A stretch of DNA of 64,000 bases from JACCXG01 sp963785755 (lineage in GTDB: Bacteria > Acidobacteriota > Vicinamibacteria > Vicinamibacterales > 2-12-FULL-66-21): positions 1-64,000 of the forward strand of contig CAWAXG010000056.1 in NCBI GenBank assembly GCA_963785755.1. The letters are read 5' to 3'. This document shows positions 8,173 to 17,471 of this stretch, piece after piece; the stretch's first letter is position 1, and each line of letters begins with the position of its first letter. The translations under genes and the position numbers were made by a program. The notes beneath the pieces are model-generated. The model did not search any database. It saw only the letters and a list, made by a program, of their open reading frames with translations, and had not been told where the DNA came from.

Positions 8173-9515
8173 TCTGCAGTGGAGCGCGTCAACCTTTGAG
8201 GCTGGCGGCGAGCGCATTGACAGTGTGGTCAGAGTCCACACTGGTCCGTGGCTCTCATCAGGATGACACCACTCATTCTGCGGGGCCGTCGCCGAATGGC
8301 AGCGGGACGCGAGACGTCATGCCGCCAACTAATCGCCTTGGACCTGTGCGGTCGGTCCTGTGTAACGCCGATCTGGCTGCCGACCCCGTCGGCGCAACAT
8401 AGAAAATCCCTTGGCGACTAGGCAGGAGTAGTTGCGACCTCACCGTCGAAGGCGTTCCAGGACCATTGGACCTCGCGGAATCGCGGAGCCTCGAACCTCG
8501 GAAGGGCGTCCCGACGATCTTCGCCATCCCCGAGAGCGTCACGACGAGTGCTGACGCCAGCACGATCTGGATCGCCGGATCGAACCTCGAGAACGCGTCC
8601 GCGATTCGCGGCGACCGCCGGTGAGCAGATGCAGGTTTCAGTGGCTGCTCGCCGCATCCGGCTAGAGTCCGTGGCCTATCTCGAGGCTGACCAAACGGGG
8701 ATTTTTATCCCTCAGTATTAGGCGAACCTGAAAGGCGACCCGGCTCTTGCCACAGCCACGGGCTGACGATCGCGTCGTGGTGCTCAACTGACTTGCGCGG
8801 CGTTCCTCGCCTGGTTCTTCACGCTGCCACCGATCGTGACCGCGGACGGGTTTCTCAATCCCGTCGCGGCGCAGCGACCCTTCGGGTGCCGCCGCCGCCG
8901 ACGCTACTTATCCACCGCGCTCCGGCCTTTCCCTTTCGGGTCTGAGGTCGCAGGATGCTTCCCAGCAGCGCCTGCACTTGATTTCGCGGCCGTACGTCTG
9001 TCAGGTTCACTGGGCTTTGGCGTCCAGCAGCTGCCGGCGTGACGCGGTCGGCGGGGCGGGTGCGGTCTTGTATTCCGCTCGCACCACGCGGGACAGCGAA
9101 CACAACTTACGTGCCCCTGATGCTTGCCGCCCCAGCTTTGTATGGCGCCGGACGGTGAGCGCTTGGGAGTAGTCGGCCCGCGGTCCTTCCGCATTCGGGT
9201 CAGTTACCCCCACACTCGCCAGAGTGCCAGTGCTCGAGTGGAGGATCAAATCGGATCTACGGTGGCCGGTTCCGTTATCCTCCCTAACGTGCGGGCGGGT
9301 AACAGGGGCGCCTCAGACGAGCTTCAAGGCCGACGCGGGTATGCCGATCCCAGGTGAACGCGACGCGAATGTCGCCGGCAGCGGTCGTCCATCGACCGAA
9401 TACGGAGCAATTCTCGCGGCCTCGCAGGAACCGCAGGAATTTAGTCTGTTGGCGCTTCAACGGTGGCAGAAACTGCAACGCGCAGAGGTGGCAGTTTCGG
9501 CACCGAGGCGGCTCT
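8173..9515. other. 1.3-kb stretch without a supported gene
   Basis: No gene is supported on either strand. Open frames are short, lack start signals and show no known motifs. The stretch contains a 26-base motif at 8413-8438 that closely resembles one next to the integrase remnants. It also has a small inverted repeat (GGGAT, loop TTTT, ATCCC) at 8698-8711. A readable 60-codon frame around 8439-8622 might be a gene fragment but cannot be identified. The stretch looks like a graveyard of decayed mobile DNA. Confidence 0.5.
8413..8438 (+). repeat. Short repeat copy 2
   Basis: This is the second copy of the GGCGACT / AGGAGTA / TTGCGAC motif found at 2806-2832. The three seven-base blocks are identical, and the spacers differ. 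It lies in a gene-free stretch 5.6 kb from the first copy and in the same orientation. Confidence 0.4.
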
Positions 9516-11467
9516 CTAGGGCTTCTTCAACAGGGGCACATCCGCCGGACGACCTAGCGTCACCGTTCGCATCGTGCTGTTCTGGGAATTGAAAATAAAC
9601 CATTCGCCGCTCGACGGCCGGAACACGCCTAGGTCAGTTTGCCCATCACCGTCGTAATCCCGCGGGACCGCGATATCACGCGCGGTGCCCCAGTTGACAA
9701 TCAACGGGCCTTCCGTCGACCGATTAATCAACCAGGTGCCATCCGACGACCGGAACAGCGCGGCATCAGCCCGGTGGTCGCCATCGTAGTCCCCGGGCAC
9801 CGGCGTGCCGAGTGCGTCGCCCCAGCCGACGAACATGAACGTCTGCGAACCCATCAGCACGATGTCCCATCGCCCGTCCGTCGGGCGATAGAACGCAATG
9901 TCGGCGAGGCCGTCGCCGTCGTAGTCAGCGTGCACCCGCACTTCGGCGCTGCTCCCCCACGCGGCACGGTAGATCCCTCCGTTCGACTGGAGGATCGCCC
10001 AACCGCCTGGTTCGACGCGCCAGGACGTGCGATCTTGCGGTGTGAAAATAGCGATATCCGTCCTGCGGTCGCCGTCGTAGTCTGCTGGCACCTGCTCGTC
10101 GCCGGGTGCGCCCCACCCCACCGCAGTGGCGCCGCCAGTCGATCGCGCAATGTGCCAGGTGCCCGTCGACGGCCGGAAGATGGCGAGATCGGCCTTGCCG
10201 TCGCCGTCGTAGTCGCCCGGCACAGGGATGTCCATCGCGGCGCCCCACGGCATCGTGATGGTCATTCCGGAACTCGAATTGATCACAGCCCAGTTGCCCG
10301 TGGGTGGCTGGAAGACCGCGATGTCGGTGCTGCCGTCGCCATCGTAGTCGGCGGGCGCGATGACATCTGCGCCAACGCCCCATTGCATGGTGGCAAATGC
10401 ACCGGTGCTCGAGTGGATGATGTACCAAACGCCTGTGGCTGGCCGGTACACCGCGATGTCCGTGCGGCCATCGCCGTCATAGTCGCCCGGAACCGGAGCG
10501 TCGCCCGCGACACCCCACCGGGCTGTCACCGCACCCCCGGATGACGCGCGGATCCACCACACCCCAGTGGCCGGCCGGAACACGGCGAGATCCGCGGCGC
10601 CGTCGCCATCGTAGTCCCCAGGGACCGGCTCGTCGCGGCCCTGGCCCCATTGCACCTCGGTCGATCCGGCACCGGAGTAGACGATGTACCAAATGCCATT
10701 GGTCGGGCGGTACACTGCGAGGTCCGCCCGTCCGTCACTGTCGTAGTCGGCGGGAACCGGCAGGTCGCCGTCGCTCCCCCATGCTGTCGCCTCGCCGCCG
10801 CCGGTACTCGAGTAAAGACGGTACCATTCGCCGGTGGAGGGGCGGTAAATCGCGATGTCGGTTCGGCCGTCGCCGTCGAAGTCCTCCGGAACAGGACGAT
10901 CGTGTGGGGCACCCCACGTGACGGACGCCGTGCCCAGTGCGGATCGCGAAATCAACCAGGTGCCGTCGGAGGCCCGGAACACTGCCCGGTCGGCATGGCC
11001 GTCGCCGTCGTAATCCCCGATCATCGGGATGTCGTCTCTGAGACCCAGACCGCCTCCGTAGACGATCCCGTGCTGGAGATCCGAGTGTACCAAGTCTGGT
11101 TCGACGGTCGGAAGATCGTGAGATCCGTCTTGTCGTCGCCATCAAAGTCCCCGGGTGTGATGCGGTGGGTGTGCACCTGTGCGGCTGTCGGAGTAGTTAG
11201 CGCGAGAGGCCCACGATCGACCGTCGATGAGAGCAGGAGGAACATTGCGATCCAGCGCCCACATGCGCGTGCCGAGGTGAAGCAAGCCATGGAGAAGGGT
11301 GGATTGTAATGCAAACGCGGTTTGTCCCGGCCCGCGAGCACTGCTCGGAACAGGTGACCGACCATCGTGGCAAGCACAGAGTCGCGGTCCTCCATGAACA
11401 CCAGACCCAGGAACACTCCTGTGAAGGCCACGGGAAGAAGAAAATCACGGATGGAAATCGTCTTCAT
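9516..11467 (-). CDS. Secreted FG-GAP/VCBS repeat protein, one-base frameshift
   Basis: The product is a seven-bladed-propeller-type repeat protein with twelve copies of a roughly 45-residue unit. Each unit is built on GDYDGDGxxDxAVFRP (first copy GDFDGDDKTDLTIFRPS). The Asp/Gly loops are calcium sites in FG-GAP proteins. The N-terminal part, from ATG 11467 with AAGGGCGC upstream, is in one frame. The rest (525 residues) is in another. Inserting one G in the G run at about 11044-11046 restores WGLRDDIP, the exact repeat consensus, and total length fits one missing base. A hydrophobic segment near the N-terminus suggests export. An internal ATG near 11290 followed by a signal-like segment is an alternative start. 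Confidence 0.8.
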
Positions 11468-11579
11468 GCGCCCTTGACCTGCGGATCTGTCGCGGTGGGG
11501 CTAGCGTGTGACTAACGCCACCGACGCTCGCCGCCCGATTGGGACGGTCTCGCTAAGTTACTTCGTGTCTATAAGTTAC

Positions 11580-11655
11580 TGGAGCCGGCGGTCGGACTTG
11601 AACCGACGACCTGCTGATTACGAATCAGCTGCTCTACCAACTGAGCTACGCCGGC
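11580..11655 (-). tRNA. tRNA-Thr (anticodon CGT)
   Basis: On the minus strand the gene reads GCCGGCG acceptor, D-arm with AGCTCAGTTGGTAGAGC, and anticodon stem GCTGA/TCAGC enclosing the loop TTCGTAA. The anticodon is therefore CGT, decoding ACG threonine codons. The T-arm contains GGTTCAAGTCC, the acceptor closes with CGCCGGC, the discriminator is T, and CCA is encoded. Length is 76 bases. It lies 27 bases downstream of the bactofilin gene on the same strand. Confidence 0.96.
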
Positions 11656-11682
11656 AAAGGCGGGAACGTCAGATTGTACCAC

Positions 11683-12072
11683 TCACGGCCGAGGCGCGCC
11701 AGGCTCGGCCGGGCTGGTGTGGTTGCGGTACGCGGCCACGCGGGCCGCGGCTTCGGCGCGGGCGCCGCCATCGACCTTGCCGTTGAACACCGCCCCCTCT
11801 TCCAGCGCCAGTTTCGGCGACGCGACGTCGGCATTGACCGTCGCGCCTTCCAGTACGCGCACCACGTCGCGCGCGATGAGCCGGCCGATGCTGCCGCCCT
11901 GGACGGTGATGACCCGCGCGGTCACGGCGCCGTCCACCCGTCCGCCGGTCCCGACCGTGACGGCGTGATTGGCGACGAGCACGTCGCCGTTCAGCGACCC
12001 CGCGATGATGACCGGCTCATCCGCGGTGAGTGTGCCCTTGATGTTGAGGCCGCTGCTGATCGTCGTTGCCAT
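11683..12072 (-). CDS. Bactofilin (polymer-forming cytoskeletal protein)
   Basis: This 129-residue protein is a bactofilin: a single right-handed beta-helix with short repeats such as IIAGSLNGDVLVANHAVTV, RVDGAVTARVITVQGGSIG and the typical VNADVASPKLALEEGAVFNG. Bactofilins polymerise without nucleotide and serve as membrane-associated scaffolds for cell shape or polar localisation. The N-terminus is short (MATTISSGLNIKGTLTADEP), and the C-terminal tail is Ala/Pro-rich. It follows the TerB gene by 26 bases and is probably co-transcribed with it and the kinase. Confidence 0.92.
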   Translation of the reverse strand: MATTISSGLNIKGTLTADEPVIIAGSLNGDVLVANHAVTVGTGGRVDGAVTARVITVQGGSIGRLIARDVVRVLEGATVNADVASPKLALEEGAVFNGKVDGGARAEAAARVAAYRNHTSPAEPGAPRP

Positions 12073-12098
12073 ACCGCTACAGAGCTCGTTTCAAATGT

Positions 12099-12623
12099 TC
12101 AGGGTTCACGCCCGCGATCCTTGTTCAGCACCTCGAGATGCTGCAGGTACGCCGCCCGGACGCTGATGAAATCCGCATGCTCCAGCTTCAATTCGCTGGC
12201 GATGCGGCGCACCTCGTTGTCTTCGAGCGTCACGATCGACCGATCCGCCGAAGACAGTTCGAACAGGCACTCGAGCAGCGCCAATCGCCGATCCCGGTCG
12301 GCGATGCGCGCGAACTCACGGGTCACCAGGAAATCCTCGGTGCCGCCATGACGGATCCCGTGCGCGGTCGCGATTTTGACGACCAGCGCCGCCTGCGTTT
12401 CCGGCAACCCGGCCCGCTCGCCGATCAGCCGCTCCATCTTGGCCGACTCGTCCGCGGTGACCTGATGGTCCGCCCGGGCAACTCGTCCGAGGATATACGC
12501 AAAGCAGGCGATGAAACGAGCCTGAATCGGATCGAGGTTCGTCAGCGCCTGCTCGATCTCCTCGAGGCCGCCCATTTCGTCCTCGTCGTCATCCGACAAT
12601 CCAAGCCATTTGCGCAGTGACAT
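12099..12623 (-). CDS. TerB-family protein
   Basis: This 174-residue all-helical protein matches the TerB/TerB-like (COG4103) family. It has an acidic N-terminus (SDDDEDEMGGLEE), a first helical repeat with ARFIACFAYILGRVARADH followed by VTADESAKMERLI, and a second repeat LLECLFELSSADRSIVTLEDNEV. The paired Asp/Glu residues are the expected metal-binding positions. TerB proteins occur in tellurite-resistance operons and in many stress and phage-defence contexts, often at the inner membrane. The start is ATG 12623, four bases after the kinase stop, which implies translational coupling. No other ter gene is present, so a tellurite role is not supported. Confidence 0.85.
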   Translation of the reverse strand: MSLRKWLGLSDDDEDEMGGLEEIEQALTNLDPIQARFIACFAYILGRVARADHQVTADESAKMERLIGERAGLPETQAALVVKIATAHGIRHGGTEDFLVTREFARIADRDRRLALLECLFELSSADRSIVTLEDNEVRRIASELKLEHADFISVRAAYLQHLEVLNKDRGREP

Positions 12624-12627
12624 CGGC

Positions 12628-15600
12628 CTATTCGAGCGTCTTCAGCAGGGACTCGGCGTAGACGTAGTCGAGCGTGTCGTGGCCCTCGCTCATCTGCTGC
12701 CAGACCGGCAACAGCGTCTGGCGCGCCTCATCGGTCCGGCCGAACGCGGCCAGGAAGTTGGCGAAGGCTCTCGCCGCGCGCAGCTCGAGCCACAGCGCTC
12801 CCTGCAGACGCGCTGCGGTCAAGGCATCGACGTAGGTCTGTTCGGCTTCTGCGAGACGCCCGGTCGCGGCGAACAGCTCGGCCTGCAGACGCGCGTGCTC
12901 TGACGCGTAGGCGTTCTGCTCCGTCGCGATCGCCACCGCGCGGGCATCGTCCAGAGCGCGTTGCGCCCGGGTGTGTTCCTGCACCCGAAGCAGCGCGCCC
13001 GCGAGCAGCAGGAAGTAATAGGGGCGGAGGAGCGTCGACCGCGTGATCGTGTGCGCGGCCAACCCCTCCTCGAGCACGCGGAGGCCGCGCTTCGTGTCCC
13101 CGAGGTCGAGCAGGGCACGTCCGCACAGGGGAGCGGCCCACTGAATCTCCTGGGCGATGCCGTGCGAATGGCACACGACCGCCAGCTGCTCGTAGGTGCG
13201 CTGGACTTCGCGCGGATTGCGGCGCGCCATGTGCGTCAGGATCTCGAACAGCAGCGAGAAGGCGAGCGGCTGTGGATGATCGATCGCGCGCGCCTGCGCG
13301 ACCGCCTGACGCACGGCGGCAAGCCCCTGATCGGGAAAACCGAGCAGCGTCAGCGTCCGTGCGTACTCACAGCGGCAGAAGATCCCCGGCTCGATGCCGG
13401 TCTGCCAGACGCGATCGCGGTGGAACGCCGGGTCGTAGAGCTCGAGCCCGCGCGTCAGATGCGAGTGCGCGACCTGAAGATCGCCAAGGTGGAACAGCGC
13501 CGCCCCGAGCGACCAGTTGCCCACCATCTGCAGGTTCGGGTCGCCGATGCGCTCGAACAGCTGCATCATCTCCAGCCCCACGTCACGCGCGGTCGTGATC
13601 TCGCCGGCGACGATGTGGTGCGCCGACAGGCCGATCAGGACCGGAACGACGCGGCCGGGATCCTGGACCTGACGGCAGAGCGCGCGGGCCCGCGCGTATG
13701 CGGCGCCAACCTCCGGGACGGCGTAGCCGCGGCTAGTCTTGATCGCCATCGCAAACGTGATCTGCAGCTCGAGCTCGACTTCCGGCTTTTCCGGACTGTC
13801 GGGCGCCGACCCGAGCAGATCCATGCCGCGCTTGGCGAGCCGTGCGGTCTCGTCGTGGGCGTAGAGCCGGGCCGCCGCCTGGGCCGCGCGGTTCCAGAAG
13901 TGCGCCGCCCGCACGTTGTCCCGCGCGGTCTCGAACAGCACGGCCAGCGGCGCGGCGCCCTCGGAGGCTTCGTCGCCCATCCGCCGGACCAGGCGCTCGG
14001 CAATCGACCGGCTGAGCGCGACGCGCCGCGTCCCTCTGAGCGATTCGTAGAACGCGGTGTAATACAGCTGGTGGGCGAAGCGATACCGCAGGGTGAGCGC
14101 TCGATCGCGGCCCTCGTGTTCGTCGACGAACTTCACGAGCGCGTGCTCGCGCTGCAGCCGATCGAGACGATCCTCGACTTCCTCCTCGGGCAGCTGCAGC
14201 GCCGTCGCAACCACGACGGTGTCGAACTCCACGCCCTGCACGCTGGCCCCGCCGAGCAGCCGCCGATCGGCGTCGTCCAGCGACTCGATCTTGCGCTGCA
14301 CCGCGCTCCTGATCGACTCGGGGAGCTCGCGTTCGACGGCCATCAGATCGTCGGCCAGCATCCAGCGGCCGTCCTTCTGGCGGACTTGCTGCCGGCGCCG
14401 CAGGTCGCGCAGGAGATCGGCCATGAAGAGCGGATTGCCTTCGCTGCGTTCGTGAACCAGCCGCGCGAAGTCGGACGGGAACGTATGTTCGGGGAACTGC
14501 AGCGCGATGTACTTCGCGACCGCTCCCAGATCCAGCGAGCCCGGCATGATCTCGCGGCACATGCCGCGCGCGTGGAGATCGAGCTTCATCGGCAGGAACG
14601 GGTGGCGCGCCTGCGCCAGATCCGACGGACGGCAGGTCGCGATCATCAGCAGCCGCGTGCTGTCGATCCGGCGCGCCAGGTAGGCGAGCAGATCGGTCGT
14701 CGACAGATCCGCCCAGTGCACGTCGTCGAAGCACAGCACCACCGGCTGCAGCCGGCCGAGTTCCTCGAGCAGCGACGCGATCTCCCGTTTGAGGCGTTCC
14801 TGCGAGCCCGACGAGGTTTCCGCCGCGAGCCGCTCGGCCGACGAGTCGTTCTCGGACGGCGGCATGATCTGAGCGTACCAGCTCGGCGCGAGCGCGCGAA
14901 TCAGGCGGGCGATGTTGCCGAGCTGCTCGTTCTTCTGCAGGCTGTCGAGCGCTTCGAGTATCGGCAGGTAGGCTTCGGTGCCGGCCAGCCGTTCGGAACA
15001 CCGGCCGCGGCCCACGCGCACCGGTTCCTGCTGCTCTTCGAGCTGTTTCAGGAACGCGTCGACCAGGGTCGTTTTGCCCATCCCGGCTTCCGCCGAGATG
15101 ACGACGAGGCGTCCCTTGCCGCGCTGCGCCCGCTCGAACTCGTGCTGGAGCGCGTCGAGCTCCTGGTCGCGGCCGACGACTTCACGCGTGGCCGCCCGGC
15201 GCGGCTGCGACACCGTCACCGCGGACAACGCCACCGCGATGGTGGAATCGTGCGCGAGGTTCAGCCGGTACATCACCTCGCTCGCGCCCGGGCGCAGGCG
15301 TGCGTCCTTCTGCAGCATCTCGATGATCAGCTGATCGATCGCGCGTGGGAGCTCGGGATTGATGAAGGTCGGCGGCTCGGGGTTCTCCCACATCAGCGCG
15401 TTCAACGTGCCGATCTGCGAGGCCGCCATGAACGGATGTTTTCCCGTGACCAGCTCGTAGAGCATCACGCCGAGCGCGAACACGTCCGCTTCCTGCGTCA
15501 CAATCTCGCCGCGCGCCTGCTCCGGCGCCATGTAGCCGATGGTGCCGAGCAGCAGGCCCGGCTCGGTACCCGGGGAGGTGGACCCGATCGTGACGGTTTC

Positions 15601-16089
15601 GGGCTGCGTGCGGGCAAGACCGAAATCGAGCAGCTTCGCGTACCCATCGGGACGCACCATCACGTTGTCCGGTTTGATGTCGCGGTGGATGATCTGGGCC
15701 GCGTGCGCGACCGCGAGCGCCTCCGAGACCTGGCGCGCGATGCCAATGGCCCGGCCGACCGGCAGGCCCTGCTGCGCCACGCGCCGCAGCGTGCTGCCCT
15801 CGATCAACTCCATCGCGATGTACCGATCGGAATCGACGACACCGGTTTCGTAGATGGTGACGATGTTCGGGTGATTCAGCGCGGAGGCGAGGACCGCCTC
15901 GCGCAGCAGCCGATCGAGGGCGTCATCCTGCGCATCGGGACCGACGGAGAGGACGCGTCGAATGACCTTGAGCGCAACCTCCCGGGACAGGCGCGGGTCC
16001 GAGGCTCGGTACACCTCGCCCATGCCGCCGGCCCCAAGCTGCGAAATGACATGGTACGGGCCAACTGGGGTGCCTGCAGGGATGCCCAT
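12628..16089 (-). CDS. Ser/Thr protein kinase fused to AAA ATPase and TPR-like domain
   Basis: This 1153-residue multidomain regulator resembles PknK/adenylate-cyclase-associated ATPases. The kinase domain (about residues 12-275) has the glycine loop LGAGGMGEVY, VALKVI lysine, the catalytic loop IIHRDIKPDNVMV, DFG in LLDFGLA, and APEQ. All catalytic residues are present. The AAA/NACHT-like ATPase follows (from about 305), with Walker A SAEAGMGKTTLVDAF and Walker B VVLCFDDVHWAD. The C-terminal half is helical and TPR-like, probably a ligand- or partner-sensing solenoid. There is no membrane segment. It heads the operon kinase, TerB, bactofilin. The plus-strand open frame over nearly its whole length is only a shadow of GC-rich codon use. 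Confidence 0.93.
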   Translation of the reverse strand: MGIPAGTPVGPYHVISQLGAGGMGEVYRASDPRLSREVALKVIRRVLSVGPDAQDDALDRLLREAVLASALNHPNIVTIYETGVVDSDRYIAMELIEGSTLRRVAQQGLPVGRAIGIARQVSEALAVAHAAQIIHRDIKPDNVMVRPDGYAKLLDFGLARTQPETVTIGSTSPGTEPGLLLGTIGYMAPEQARGEIVTQEADVFALGVMLYELVTGKHPFMAASQIGTLNALMWENPEPPTFINPELPRAIDQLIIEMLQKDARLRPGASEVMYRLNLAHDSTIAVALSAVTVSQPRRAATREVVGRDQELDALQHEFERAQRGKGRLVVISAEAGMGKTTLVDAFLKQLEEQQEPVRVGRGRCSERLAGTEAYLPILEALDSLQKNEQLGNIARLIRALAPSWYAQIMPPSENDSSAERLAAETSSGSQERLKREIASLLEELGRLQPVVLCFDDVHWADLSTTDLLAYLARRIDSTRLLMIATCRPSDLAQARHPFLPMKLDLHARGMCREIMPGSLDLGAVAKYIALQFPEHTFPSDFARLVHERSEGNPLFMADLLRDLRRRQQVRQKDGRWMLADDLMAVERELPESIRSAVQRKIESLDDADRRLLGGASVQGVEFDTVVVATALQLPEEEVEDRLDRLQREHALVKFVDEHEGRDRALTLRYRFAHQLYYTAFYESLRGTRRVALSRSIAERLVRRMGDEASEGAAPLAVLFETARDNVRAAHFWNRAAQAAARLYAHDETARLAKRGMDLLGSAPDSPEKPEVELELQITFAMAIKTSRGYAVPEVGAAYARARALCRQVQDPGRVVPVLIGLSAHHIVAGEITTARDVGLEMMQLFERIGDPNLQMVGNWSLGAALFHLGDLQVAHSHLTRGLELYDPAFHRDRVWQTGIEPGIFCRCEYARTLTLLGFPDQGLAAVRQAVAQARAIDHPQPLAFSLLFEILTHMARRNPREVQRTYEQLAVVCHSHGIAQEIQWAAPLCGRALLDLGDTKRGLRVLEEGLAAHTITRSTLLRPYYFLLLAGALLRVQEHTRAQRALDDARAVAIATEQNAYASEHARLQAELFAATGRLAEAEQTYVDALTAARLQGALWLELRAARAFANFLAAFGRTDEARQTLLPVWQQMSEGHDTLDYVYAESLLKTLE

Positions 16090-16220
16090 GGGGGTGAACG
16101 GGGATTATACCTCGCGGAACCGCCGCACTTTCCGCGGCGGCGTCAGAGCCGGTGTTCCACTCCCGTCCTCATGTGAATCCTCCGGATTGCATCAACAGGC
16201 GGACGCGAGGAAGGGGAGCC

Positions 16221-17294
16221 TCAGTTCGTGGAATCGGCGAAATCGATGGTGCCAATGAGCGGATAGTGATCCGAGTCGTACCGATCGTCGGCGCGCCGGT
16301 ACGCCGCCCGCCAGCCGTCGTCCAGCCTGAAAAAGAGATGATCGAGGCGCAGCATCCCGCGGAATGTCGCGCGGCGATCGGTGACCTGCGTCTCGGGAAA
16401 GGCCTGCGCGGCTTCCCTGTACGCGCCGTCCCGGAATCCGAACCAGGTGTTCAGATCGGCGCCGAGCACGAGCGGCGCCTGGGTGCCGAGTGCCGCGAGC
16501 AGACCTCGAGCCTGCCGCGTGCGGGCGGATTCACCGCCGGCGATCCAGAGGCGGCGGGCGCCGACCATATTGTCGAGATGCGCGGACACCACGCGAAGCC
16601 GCCAGGGCCGGCCGCGGGCCGTCGACCCGCTCACCGTCGCCGCCACGGCGACGCGCCGCTGCCGCTCGAAGGGCAGTTCGATCGCCGCGAGGTCGGCCAG
16701 GGGCACAGTCGACAGGATGGCATTGCCGCGGTCTTCGTCGGACGTCAACGGGCCGCCGTTGCGCATCGACGGGACGTAATACGTGTGGAGGCCGAGCGAC
16801 GCGGCGAGGGCTTCGATTTCTTCGCGGCCGCCGTCTTTCCGGAGTCCGCGGATCACGGACGCGAACGTCGCATCCCGATCGAGCACGGTGGGAACCTCGG
16901 GTCCGCTGCGATACGCCTCCTGCAGCAGGAAGACGATCGGCACTGAGGGACCAGCCTGGCGCCGCACGTCCGCGAAGAGCCGATGGAGGTCGCCGCCGCC
17001 GACGTGCATGTTCCAGTTGACCACGACGAGCTGATCGGATGCCTGCGAGGCTGTCTCGGCCTTCACGGCCACGGCCGGGCCGACGCTGCGCCGCCAGCGG
17101 CTCAGCGAGGTCACGTCCCTCGCCAGCTCGGGTGCAAGCCACGAAACCGATGGCCCCGCCGATGCCTCGGCCGCTGGCGGCTGCGGGGCGACGAGCCGGT
17201 GCTCGCCGACAGCACAACCATAAGCACCGAGCGTACTGACGAGTGCCGCGATGATCAGCGCGACGCGAGTGCGGTACGAGGGTATGAAGCTCAT
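16221..17294 (-). CDS. Endonuclease/exonuclease/phosphatase family lipoprotein
   Basis: This 357-residue exported protein starts at ATG 17294 (MSFIPSYRTRVALIIAALVS). A Gly-Ala-Tyr-Gly-Cys motif at about residue 27 suggests lipoprotein processing. The EEP domain shows VVNWNMHVGGG, a catalytic LLQEAY glutamate, VSAHLDNMVG, LGADLNTWFG, RLDHLFFR and SDHYPLIGTI. These residues place Asn, Glu, Asp, Asn and His of the metal-dependent phosphodiesterase site. Substrate could be a phospholipid, nucleic acid or inositol phosphate. The open frame extends upstream to 17546, but that part overlaps the divergent gene at 17472 and has no family resemblance. Confidence 0.87.
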   Translation of the reverse strand: MSFIPSYRTRVALIIAALVSTLGAYGCAVGEHRLVAPQPPAAEASAGPSVSWLAPELARDVTSLSRWRRSVGPAVAVKAETASQASDQLVVVNWNMHVGGGDLHRLFADVRRQAGPSVPIVFLLQEAYRSGPEVPTVLDRDATFASVIRGLRKDGGREEIEALAASLGLHTYYVPSMRNGGPLTSDEDRGNAILSTVPLADLAAIELPFERQRRVAVAATVSGSTARGRPWRLRVVSAHLDNMVGARRLWIAGGESARTRQARGLLAALGTQAPLVLGADLNTWFGFRDGAYREAAQAFPETQVTDRRATFRGMLRLDHLFFRLDDGWRAAYRRADDRYDSDHYPLIGTIDFADSTN

Positions 17295-17471
17295 CACAGT
17301 GTGGCGTGGGCTACAACAAGTGTAGCAGCCGGATCCGCGTGATTCGACCGCGACGGTAAACGCCCTTCGAAACAGTTCACGCCGGACCTGGTGGCGCTGG
17401 CGGCCGTTGTGCATTGCCGCTCGAGGTGGCCACGGCCGCGCTCGTGAGCCAATCTGTGAAGGGTTGCAGTC

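Noticed and set aside
8439..8622. A possible protein fragment on the plus strand
   Set aside because: The frame is open for about 60 codons without a start or a recognisable domain.
12099..12623. Tellurite-resistance operon
   Set aside because: Only a TerB-type gene is present; terC, terD or other ter genes are missing.
12961..16176. A 1071-residue plus-strand open frame
   Set aside because: It is the exact shadow of the kinase-AAA gene on the minus strand. Its composition is Arg/Gln/His-rich without motifs, while the minus-strand frame has full kinase and ATPase motifs.
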